Assembly: GCA_002454975.1 (NCBI GenBank)
Contig: DKJZ01000058.1
Span: 1 to 26,810, forward strand
Source: Hylemonella sp. UBA6679
GTDB lineage: Bacteria > Pseudomonadota > Gammaproteobacteria > Burkholderiales > Burkholderiaceae_C
Length of the DNA stretch: 26,810 nucleotides
Direction of reading: 5' to 3'
Position numbers and translations under genes: made by a program. Position 1 is the stretch's first letter, and every line of letters begins with the position of its first letter. The notes beneath the pieces are model-generated. The model ran no database searches and was not told the origin of the DNA. It was given only the letters and a program-made list of their open reading frames with translations. Positions 7,501 to 14,241 of this stretch are shown here, in pieces.

Positions 7501-10500
7501 CGCAACCGTGAACGCTCTGCTGCCTGGTCAAACGTTGACAGAAACTTTTTGGTATACCTTGACGAATTCGAGTAGCTTGACAGGTAAAACCAAGCTTGTC
7601 ATTACCATTCAAGGCACCAACGATGCACCTGCCGGTGTTGATGACACAGGCGAAACATTGATTGAAGATGTCACCACCAGCACAACAGGCAATGTGCTGG
7701 TCAATGACACGGACGTTGATACGGCTGACAGCAAATCCGTGACCAAGGTGATAGCCGGAATTGCCACTCCCACCGCGACGGTGGCGGCTAATTCCAGTAT
7801 GACCACCAGTGGAACGACGGTAGACGGTACTTACGGTCGCTTGATCATCGGCTCGGATGGTTCTTACTCGTACACCTTAGGTGTTACCAGCAGCCAGATC
7901 ACCGCAGTGCAGGCGCTCAGAACCATCGACCATCCGACAGAGACATTCAGCTACGAGCTCACTGACAGCTATGGCGCCACGTCAACAGCCAAGTTGACGT
8001 TCTCAGTTGATGGTACCGGCGAGGCGCCAGTCAACAAAGTCAACGGCAGTTCTTTCTCAAGTACCTCAACGCTGACTTACACCACAGCGATGAACACTGC
8101 GCTGGTCTTCACGGGCTCAAAAGCGTTGTCGGTCACGGATGCGGATTCAAACTTGTCATCTGTGAAGTTGACGGTTGAAAATGGCTCACTCTCATTCACA
8201 AGCAGTCCAACAGGGGTGAGCTTGTCGGGTGCCACCGGTGCAACCATCACGATCACTGGCACTGAGTCGGACATCAACGCAGCCCTGTTGTTGCTGCAAT
8301 ACACGCCAACCAACAATTACACAGGTAACGATTACCTGACGATTGCCAGCAAGGATGCTGACAACTTGTGGGACATTGACGGCATCGCCATCAATATTCC
8401 GAAGGTGTACAGTGGGCCAACAGTGCGTGAAGCCGATCTCAGCACTGGCAGCACACCTAGCGGTACCTTCGAAACGAATTCAGTCACGCTGACAGCACCC
8501 ACAAACCATACCTTTGGTTCAGTTGATCAATCGGGGAGCGGTACTTACGGTACGTGGTCGCTCAATAAAACAACGGGGGCTTTTTCTTACACTTTGACGC
8601 AAGCACCCAGCGTCAACGGGTCCTCAACCACCGACAGCATCAGTATTTTGTCTTACGACACGTATGGCAACTCAGTGACCAACACGGTCACTGTCACCAT
8701 CACCGATGATGCGCCAACTGCCAATGCGGATGTACGCAGTGTCAATGAAGGTACGGTCGCTTCGCCTGCCTCAAATTTGACTGGCAATGTCTTAGCTAGT
8801 GGCGCCACAGGCGATGTGCAAGACACCAAGGGCGCTGATACGCCAGTAACAGTGACGCGTGTCATTCTGGGTAATGCTACGCCAACAACCACCGTGGCTG
8901 CCAGCTCGACCAGCGCAAGTAACGGAACACCAGTTGCAGGTAACTACGGCAGTTTGGTGATTGGTGCAAACGGTTCTTACATCTACGGTTTGGATGACAC
9001 AAATTCAACCGTCGATGCGCTCAACAACGGCGGCACCCTCACGGAAGAATTTACGTACGAAATCACTGATAGCGACGGTGATACTTCTACGGCAACGCTG
9101 TCCATCACCATCAACGGCACAACAGACGCTGCCATCACGGTGAGCAGCCCGACGGTCAACGAGGCCAGTCAGTACGCGGTCTTTAGCGTAGGGGTGAGCA
9201 GCGGGCAGAACCTCACACTGGCGCTGGGTGGTGGCACAGCTACAGGGATTGGTACTGATTACGGTGTGGCCAGTGACAGTAGTCTCACGCCCAACCTTGA
9301 ATACTCTCTCGATAACGGAACGACCTGGACACGCTACACAGTAGCCTTCAATGCCACCCTCAGCGGCGGGGTCACAGCCTTGCTGGTGCGCACCTCTATC
9401 AACAATGACAGTGTTTCTGATAACGGCGAGACTTTTGAGCTCAGCGTCACGCCTACGGGCGGAACAGCAGTGTTGGGAACAGCCACGATCAAGGACGATG
9501 GTACAGGTGACATTTTTAATAGCAACGGTTCCACAAATTCAAGCGCACAAAAAGATGACGACCGCGCGCTGAGTGTGGGCTCCTTCTTTGTGAACGAAGG
9601 CAGCCCGTATGCGGTGTTCACCGTCACGGGCGCGGCCGGCCAACTCGCCAGCCTGACCCTGACCAACGGCACCAGCACGGGCCTGAGTGGATTGCAGTAC
9701 TACGCCCCCACCAACCCCAACGCTGACGCCAACGGCTGGGTCACGTACAGCAGCGGTACGGTTGCGCTCAACGGCAGCGGCGAGCTGCTGGTGCGCACCT
9801 CGCTCACACCAGAGCAAGAAGCGGGCGTGGACAACGGCGAGACCTTCACGCTCAAGGCCACCAACACGGGCGGCAGCGATGCGACCGGTACGGCCACGAT
9901 CAAAGACGACGGGACGGGAAATTACTACGCTGCGAACAACACCACGGGCACCAGCAGTGTTCCGGCAGGCAGCAGCTTGGATGACGACCGTCTCTTGACC
10001 GTCAACACTATCAGCTTGAACGAAGCTTCGCCCACAGTCGTCTTTACTGTGACGGGTGCAGCAGGCCAGTATGTCAAGCTTGATCTGCAAGAGACCACCA
10101 GCGTCGCAGGCAACGCTGTGCTCAACTCTGACACCGGTAACGTGCCTACACGTAGCGTGCCGCTTCAGTATTCCAACGACAACGGCACCACTTGGAGCGA
10201 CTACAACACAGCTAGCTTTGTTCAGATGAGTAGCACAAGCTTGTTGATTCGTACAGGTATCACCAACGACAATACTTACGAAGGTGCGGAGACCTTCAAG
10301 CTTGTAGCCACCAACACGGGTGGCACCCCCAGTACCGGCGGCATCGCGACTATTTACGACGACGGTACCGGCACCATCTTCAACGACAACGGTACCAGCA
10401 ACACCACCGCCAAGAAAGACGATGACCGTAGCCTCAAGATCAACAGCATCTTGATCAACGAGGACTCAAGCTGGGGTGTGTTCCGGGTTGAAGGTGCACC

Positions 10501-12835
10501 TGGGCAGAGGCTCTCGTTGGTTCTGCTGCAAGACTCGGGCTCGTCTGGTGCAGGAGGCTCAGGCGGCTCAGGCGGCGTTGCCACGCTGGGTCAAGACACT
10601 GCTTACTTCGATGCAGGTAACACCGTTGTTCTGCAAACTTACAACGGCACCACCTGGGTGGATTACCGTAGCGGCGATGTGGTGACTTACCCCAGTGGCA
10701 GCTCGATGCTCCTGGTGCGCGTGAAGATTGCCAATGACGGCACTCTGAGCAATGGCGTTTGGGAAGGACCTGAAACTTTCACTGTCGCTGTTGAAGACAG
10801 CTCAGGTCTGCGTGCTGTTGGCGTTGGAACGATTGTGGACGATGGCAATGGCATCATCTTCCGCGAGAACGGTTCTGAAAATACCAACGTCATCCGAGAT
10901 GATGACCGCGTTCTCAAGATCAACAGCATCATGGTCAACGAGGGCTCACCCAAGGCTGTGTTCACCGTCACGGCGCCTACTGGTGTGCCTTTGACCATCT
11001 CATTACAAGATGGTTCAGCCAAAGGCAGTACCAACCTCGTCAGCCCGAACGGTCTAAACGACTACGGTACAGCCTTGGAGATTTTTAACGGTTCGACCTG
11101 GGAGCCCTACAACCCATCTAACCTGCCGCAACTCACGGCCAATGTCAGCGGCGTTGGCACCTTGTATGTCCGCGTGGCCATCGCGAACGATTCGGTCAAA
11201 GAGGATACAGAGTCGTTCACACTGCAAGTGCAGGCGGGTGGCAGCACAGCCACTGGCCAGTGTTTGATCAAGGACGATGGTACAGGCAGCTATTGGATTG
11301 GCGATGCCACCCAAGCTGCGACCAGTGCGCAATTGGTAGCCGCCAATTTGATGCTGGATGATGACTTTGACCTGGACGGTATCGCGCCCACCACCGAAGA
11401 ACAGCTTGCGACATTGGCGGCTTCGCAGGGTTTTGGCAGCACGGGCGACCTGAACAACGATGGCGTTCAAGATGCGCTACAAAACGCTCTGGCGACCTTG
11501 GCCTGGGTGAAGGTGGAGGACTTCCAAGCTGCTCTGGATGGCTCTTTAACCAGCATCAAGCCGATTGTGACGGTCAGTGCCGTCACCCAGGACCTGCAAG
11601 GTAACTGGGCGGCCGATGACACCAAGTACCAACTGCAAGCCATTGAGGTGATTCAAGCTTCCAGTTTGGACAACGGCCTGGGCACTGTGCCAGACACCTT
11701 CAATGGTGCACCGCTGTCCGCTCCTTGGGACCCTATACGCTTCACGGTGACAGACGCCAGCAACGCTGCGCTGTTGGATGTGGATGCCAACAGAGCGGGT
11801 ACGCAGGTGGTGATTTACATCGACATTGCGCGTGCAGGTCTGACCCTGCAAGATGTCAATGCCTATGTGAAGTACGTCTCGCAAGACGCCGTCAACGCTG
11901 CCAACGGTACCCTCGTGGATTTGGATGGCAAGGTCGTCAGATCTGCAGGCTGGTATGACTTTACCCAGCGGAAAAACAGCGCAGGCCAATATGCGGGCGA
12001 TGGCGCCAGGTTTGTGCTCGCAGCCGATGGCCGCACCATCATGGGCATTTCCATCACCTTGACCGACAACGCCTTTGGCGACAACGATGCGCGTGTGGGC
12101 TATGTGCTGGATCCGGGCATGCCCGTGAAAGTGGGCGACCTTCCGCCGCCTTCTGCGCCCGCGTATTCGATGGGTGAAATTGTGCTCAAGCCCCAGGAGC
12201 GTCAAGACAACTGGGTGTTTGCAGCACCGCGCGAGCCGATTCGCTTCGATTCCTCGCTGTTCCCGCTCAACGCCCGTTTTGAAGCTGAAGACCTGCGCCT
12301 GACCGAGCCAGTAGATGTCACGCTCAACGAGCGTAGCCCCTTGGCGCAATGGGCGCGCTACTTCGACACCTACGCGCCGCAGGGTGATTGGCGCATGTCG
12401 GTTATTCCGGCTGAGCAAGAGTCGCTCTCGGTGTTCCGTGGCATGCCCGACCAGTTTGCTGAATTGGGCAGGCAAAACACCATCATCGTGCCTTGGGATG
12501 CGTTCGTGCACACCACCGCGCAGGCACAAGTGATCTTGACAGCGCAACTGCAAGACGGTGGAGCCTTACCCGCTTGGGTTCAGTTTGATGCCAAGAAGGG
12601 AAAGTTTGTTGTTCAAGCACCAGCCGGTGTGCGCTCGGAGCTGCTCATCAAACTCACCGCGCGTGATGCACAGGGTCGTGAGGCCACTACGCTCTTCAAG
12701 CTGCATGTGTCAGAAAAAGATACGACAGCCACAGACAAACCTGGTCGCGCGGGCTTGTCGGAGCAATTGCATGCAACGGCACGGGCTCGTCAACCTTCCG
12801 CGTATAGTTTAGCTTTATCGAGTTTGGTGAATTGA
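4538..12835 (+). CDS. Giant multi-repeat surface/secreted protein (2765 aa), LEPR-XLL-like N-terminus
   Basis: A 2765-residue extracellular-type protein, probably an adhesin or surface-layer/biofilm protein. N-terminus: basic with no cleavable signal peptide, then ALEQRFMFDGAA (residues 23-34), a variant of the LEPR-XLL motif of many very long bacterial proteins. Residues about 205-235 contain LEEYGHAID and GDEGELFA, which resemble a metalloprotease helix but with the first HExxH histidine replaced by Glu. Residues ~428-1535 are VCBS/cadherin-like repeats (NVLANDTDVD, GTYGTLxxxxDGSYxY, GTNDAP). Residues ~1536-2258 are five Calx-beta-like repeats (VNEGSPxAVFTVTG ... TIKDDGTG). Residues ~2272-2330 carry Asp-rich calcium-loop-like motifs (DDDFDLDGI, GDLNNDGVQD). 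A further beta-rich region ends in VGYVLDPGMP, and the last ~150 residues look like a cadherin-type fold. I see no RTX nonapeptides, no sortase signal and only one cysteine (C2242). Its export route is probably the surrounding TolC/adaptor/M50 genes (inference from context). Confidence 0.9.
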   Translation: MTSKHTRTKPAQRINRRPIGPMALEQRFMFDGAAVATAVEAVVDQPFIKDAVDPSVKAALQEAATGVATQDQDSGISINEVVNTQADVVAGVDKLGDTAQQQWALSQSETAAALANLAQRADFDALMRDIFARSGTDSATFDANLANLKADLIAGKLSVPIELRTDSEMQGLMAAYAAQGPDGKERIYVNAAWLEFGAGSGWITQVMLEEYGHAIDQRLNGLQDSPGDEGELFAARLLGMELDATQTARMQTESDFGYLNIDGVSVQVQHASFNFVNAYAVYTGAVGGNTFLADKEQNRHHITFTSLNVASIADGTNGLNFSGNDVSVDLVIGGTHYYGWISRPIKDGGVVKGFYFWKDADFANLNQAQVDGNADSDGSAADNSGFILVVDQSYFTNLAYAGGGSTYKFVNSSSDRVDSSLNSLVTSNAAPVAVADVSDLNLAAGASGGPAQELGFSVATVNATGNVLTNDTDANIADSKTVTKIGVSSAGMNVASATTSLNGTSVVGSYGTLTIGADGTYSYVVDNNNAAVNALRTTANSLADVFTYTMKDGAGSTSSTSLTVKIIGANDAPVANKDYNTAKEHTTPTDTGYNATGDVLANDTDVDSGDTKTISGITQIGDATAASIVSTTTQSVIRFDASSEPSFNKNTVETKNLFLSVSGTYRAVRGSNDAQIYAISGGTTDANNDKIWDVKLSQDVYYYLVGTTKTYLTLAELSGRTVLFSDATTETKVAASNEKTAVLTSTESTGTYTVDLNSYNGSIAVGAALWYDNDATSAVNYVDSLLTVQSITYDAYGLPTKVSLNGRIPFANGTAIQFRSSLSVGTTYTGQYGTLNLAADGSYTYTPGTNISSINAGDTVVEVFDYTMQDTAGVTSSSKLYITVYGDGSNSPIPGSDTGTAYEAGVGRSSSSPYGLTSNGTSFSGVNATGDVLANDTLGTSGTTATVTDYSLSDGSGTVSAGSSLTGTYGALSIASTGGFTYIVDDNNATVNALLPGQTLTETFWYTLTNSSSLTGKTKLVITIQGTNDAPAGVDDTGETLIEDVTTSTTGNVLVNDTDVDTADSKSVTKVIAGIATPTATVAANSSMTTSGTTVDGTYGRLIIGSDGSYSYTLGVTSSQITAVQALRTIDHPTETFSYELTDSYGATSTAKLTFSVDGTGEAPVNKVNGSSFSSTSTLTYTTAMNTALVFTGSKALSVTDADSNLSSVKLTVENGSLSFTSSPTGVSLSGATGATITITGTESDINAALLLLQYTPTNNYTGNDYLTIASKDADNLWDIDGIAINIPKVYSGPTVREADLSTGSTPSGTFETNSVTLTAPTNHTFGSVDQSGSGTYGTWSLNKTTGAFSYTLTQAPSVNGSSTTDSISILSYDTYGNSVTNTVTVTITDDAPTANADVRSVNEGTVASPASNLTGNVLASGATGDVQDTKGADTPVTVTRVILGNATPTTTVAASSTSASNGTPVAGNYGSLVIGANGSYIYGLDDTNSTVDALNNGGTLTEEFTYEITDSDGDTSTATLSITINGTTDAAITVSSPTVNEASQYAVFSVGVSSGQNLTLALGGGTATGIGTDYGVASDSSLTPNLEYSLDNGTTWTRYTVAFNATLSGGVTALLVRTSINNDSVSDNGETFELSVTPTGGTAVLGTATIKDDGTGDIFNSNGSTNSSAQKDDDRALSVGSFFVNEGSPYAVFTVTGAAGQLASLTLTNGTSTGLSGLQYYAPTNPNADANGWVTYSSGTVALNGSGELLVRTSLTPEQEAGVDNGETFTLKATNTGGSDATGTATIKDDGTGNYYAANNTTGTSSVPAGSSLDDDRLLTVNTISLNEASPTVVFTVTGAAGQYVKLDLQETTSVAGNAVLNSDTGNVPTRSVPLQYSNDNGTTWSDYNTASFVQMSSTSLLIRTGITNDNTYEGAETFKLVATNTGGTPSTGGIATIYDDGTGTIFNDNGTSNTTAKKDDDRSLKINSILINEDSSWGVFRVEGAPGQRLSLVLLQDSGSSGAGGSGGSGGVATLGQDTAYFDAGNTVVLQTYNGTTWVDYRSGDVVTYPSGSSMLLVRVKIANDGTLSNGVWEGPETFTVAVEDSSGLRAVGVGTIVDDGNGIIFRENGSENTNVIRDDDRVLKINSIMVNEGSPKAVFTVTAPTGVPLTISLQDGSAKGSTNLVSPNGLNDYGTALEIFNGSTWEPYNPSNLPQLTANVSGVGTLYVRVAIANDSVKEDTESFTLQVQAGGSTATGQCLIKDDGTGSYWIGDATQAATSAQLVAANLMLDDDFDLDGIAPTTEEQLATLAASQGFGSTGDLNNDGVQDALQNALATLAWVKVEDFQAALDGSLTSIKPIVTVSAVTQDLQGNWAADDTKYQLQAIEVIQASSLDNGLGTVPDTFNGAPLSAPWDPIRFTVTDASNAALLDVDANRAGTQVVIYIDIARAGLTLQDVNAYVKYVSQDAVNAANGTLVDLDGKVVRSAGWYDFTQRKNSAGQYAGDGARFVLAADGRTIMGISITLTDNAFGDNDARVGYVLDPGMPVKVGDLPPPSAPAYSMGEIVLKPQERQDNWVFAAPREPIRFDSSLFPLNARFEAEDLRLTEPVDVTLNERSPLAQWARYFDTYAPQGDWRMSVIPAEQESLSVFRGMPDQFAELGRQNTIIVPWDAFVHTTAQAQVILTAQLQDGGALPAWVQFDAKKGKFVVQAPAGVRSELLIKLTARDAQGREATTLFKLHVSEKDTTATDKPGRAGLSEQLHATARARQPSAYSLALSSLVN
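5820..9145 (+). repeat. VCBS/cadherin-like repeat region of the giant protein
   Basis: About seven diverged units of 90-250 residues. Typical marks recur: a linker G(T/A)NDAP, an N-V-L-x-N-D-T-D block (GNVLTNDTD, GDVLANDTD, GDVLANDTL, GNVLVNDTD, GNVLASGAT), a strand pair such as GSYGTLTIGADGTYSY, and an ending FxYTxxDxxGxxSxxxLxxxI. Units five and six (about 8040-8720) are more divergent. VCBS units are immunoglobulin-like beta-sandwiches found in bacterial adhesins; the Asp/Asn at linkers usually bind calcium. The second unit is interrupted by an atypical insert (separate entry). Confidence 0.8.
6421..7000 (+). other. Atypical A/T-rich insert within the second VCBS-like unit
   Basis: Roughly residues 629-821 of the giant protein do not follow the repeat pattern. 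The unit begins normally (GDVLANDTDVDSGDTKTISGITQIGD) and resumes at GQYGTLNLAADGSYTYTPG, but ~190 residues intervene that contain no VCBS landmarks. The DNA here is visibly richer in A/T (for example TTCATTTAATAAAAATAC near 6472-6489) than the rest of the gene. It reads as a separate beta-rich domain (YYYLVGTTKTYLTLAEL; SVSGTYRAVRGSND) inserted into the repeat, possibly acquired by recombination. The reading frame is kept. Function unknown. Confidence 0.5.
9145..11310 (+). repeat. Five Calx-beta-like repeats of the giant protein
   Basis: Five tandem units of about 145-160 residues begin with (V/L/I)NE(G/A/D)S at roughly 9155, 9590, 10017, 10453 and 10933. Each runs through LLVRT/LxVRVxIxND, ETF and ends in ATIxDDGTGxxF or a close variant (GTIVDDGNG, CLIKDDGTG). 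They are joined by Asp-rich linkers containing DDDR. Calx-beta domains are calcium-binding beta-sandwiches. The last two units share a near-identical DNA stretch exactly 480 bases apart (10433-10461 and 10913-10941), indicating in-frame duplication. Unit four carries a Gly/Ser-rich loop (residues 2001-2013, AGGSGGSGG). Confidence 0.8.
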
Positions 12836-12839
12836 TTTC

Positions 12840-14234
12840 ATGAGTGCAACGCCGCAGACACATCCTGTTCTCACCCTGTTGGAGCTGATGCGTCGCGTGC
12901 GGCAAGCCGCATCTGTGCCTGAGCAGCGTTTCATGCTGGTCAATGACACCCATGCCTTGGTGCCTTACCGGCAGTCGGGTTTATGGGTGCAAGGCTCAGG
13001 TGTGCAAGCGCTGTCAGGCGTGGTGCAGGTTGAGGCCAACGCGCCTTACGCTTTGTGGCTCAGCAAGGTGTGCGCACATCTGAGTGCGCACCAGCCCAAG
13101 GCGCAAGCTGTGTACGCCCATGACCTGCCCGAGGAGTTGGCCCAAGCTTGGGACGAGTGGTTGCCCCCCAGCGTACTTTGGCTGCCCATGGCCGCGCCTG
13201 GTGATGAAGGTGCCCCCACTGCGGGCCTGATCATGGCGCGCGACAATGCTTTTGAGGCGCCTGAAATCTCCTTGTTGGCTCAATGGTGTGAAGCCTGGGC
13301 ACATGCATGGGGCGCTAAAACGGCGGGGCAACCCTCCTGGCGGCAGTGGCGGCGCTGGTTTCATGGTGCCTCAAATGTTGCGGCATCGGCTGATCAAGCT
13401 GGCACCGAGCTTGCCAAGCCCACGCTTTGGCGTCGGCCGTGGGTGGTGGTTTCGGCTTTGGTGTTGTTAGTGGCAGTCATGCCTGTTCGGCTCACAGTGT
13501 TGTCACCGGCTGAGTTGGTGCCTGCCAACCCCGAAGTGATCCGCTCACCGCTTGAAGGTGTGATTGGTGCTTTTCATGTGCAACCCAACCAGCGCGTCAA
13601 AAAAGGGCAATTGCTGTTTGTGTTTGATGAGGCGCTGATACGCAGCAAGCTGGACGTTGCGCGCCAGGCCGTTGCCACCGCTGAATCTGAATATCGCCAA
13701 GCTGCTCAATTGGCGCTGACCGACAGCAAATCCAAATCAGCCTTGGCGGTGCTGACGGGCAAGATCGAGGAGCGCCGCGCTGAGACGGAATACATTGCCG
13801 AGCAACTCGTGCGTACCCAGGTGTTTGCCCCGCGAGAGGGTGTTGTTTTGTTTGACGACCCCTCGGAATGGATGGGCAAGCCCGTTTCTGTGGGGGAGCG
13901 CATCATGCGTGTGGCCGCACCCGAGGACGTGGAAGTTGAAGCCTGGGTCGGTTTGGCAGATGCCATTCCCTTGTCTTCTGATGCGGCGGTGTCTTTGTAC
14001 CTCAATGCAAGCCCGCTCTCGCACATTAAAGCGCAGTTGCGCTATCGTGCGCATGACGCTGTGCAGCGCCCTGATGGGAGTTACGCGTACCGACTGCGCG
14101 CCACACTCGTTGAGCCGACCGAGCACAAAGTGGGCCTCAAAGGCACAGCGCGTGTGGATGGTGAGCGTGTGCCTCTAATCTATTGGGTACTGCGTCGGCC
14201 ATGGGCCAGCATACGCGCCACGATTGGCTGGTAA
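12840..14234 (+). CDS. Inner-membrane HlyD-type adaptor with GAF-like N-terminal domain
   Basis: A 464-residue protein starting at ATG 12840, four bases after the giant-gene stop. Residues ~10-160 form a soluble, probably cytoplasmic domain that looks GAF-like (VPEQRFMLVNDTHALVPYRQSGLWV ... LLAQWCEAWAHAWG); the assignment is tentative. One transmembrane helix follows (about 200-222, WVVVSALVLLVAVMPVRLTV), then a periplasmic adaptor: a lipoyl half (236-262, SPLEGVIGAFHVQPNQRVKKGQ), a helical hairpin (~265-325, rich in Ala/Glu/Lys/Arg), the second lipoyl half (327-358) and a beta-barrel (~363-440). The orientation (N-in) is that of HlyD of type I systems, but the large N-terminal domain is unusual and could sense a signal or receive the substrate. 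It is seven bases upstream of the M50 fusion gene and surely co-translated with it. Confidence 0.87.
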   Translation: MSATPQTHPVLTLLELMRRVRQAASVPEQRFMLVNDTHALVPYRQSGLWVQGSGVQALSGVVQVEANAPYALWLSKVCAHLSAHQPKAQAVYAHDLPEELAQAWDEWLPPSVLWLPMAAPGDEGAPTAGLIMARDNAFEAPEISLLAQWCEAWAHAWGAKTAGQPSWRQWRRWFHGASNVAASADQAGTELAKPTLWRRPWVVVSALVLLVAVMPVRLTVLSPAELVPANPEVIRSPLEGVIGAFHVQPNQRVKKGQLLFVFDEALIRSKLDVARQAVATAESEYRQAAQLALTDSKSKSALAVLTGKIEERRAETEYIAEQLVRTQVFAPREGVVLFDDPSEWMGKPVSVGERIMRVAAPEDVEVEAWVGLADAIPLSSDAAVSLYLNASPLSHIKAQLRYRAHDAVQRPDGSYAYRLRATLVEPTEHKVGLKGTARVDGERVPLIYWVLRRPWASIRATIGW

Positions 14235-14241
14235 AGGCCTG

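Noticed and set aside
9145..11310. Regular repeats that could suggest a CRISPR array or satellite DNA
   Set aside because: The periodicity is ~430-480 bases, stays in frame and encodes diverged protein domains; there are no short identical repeats with unique spacers.
11340..11490. Asp-rich motifs in the giant protein as possible RTX calcium-binding nonapeptides
   Set aside because: Only isolated DxDxDG/DxNNDG loops occur; the GGxGxDxUx tandem pattern of RTX proteins is absent.
11546..12553. A 335-codon minus-strand open frame within the giant gene
   Set aside because: It is opposite conserved-looking coding sequence of the giant protein, is His/Arg/Gly-rich without motifs, and has no supporting context.
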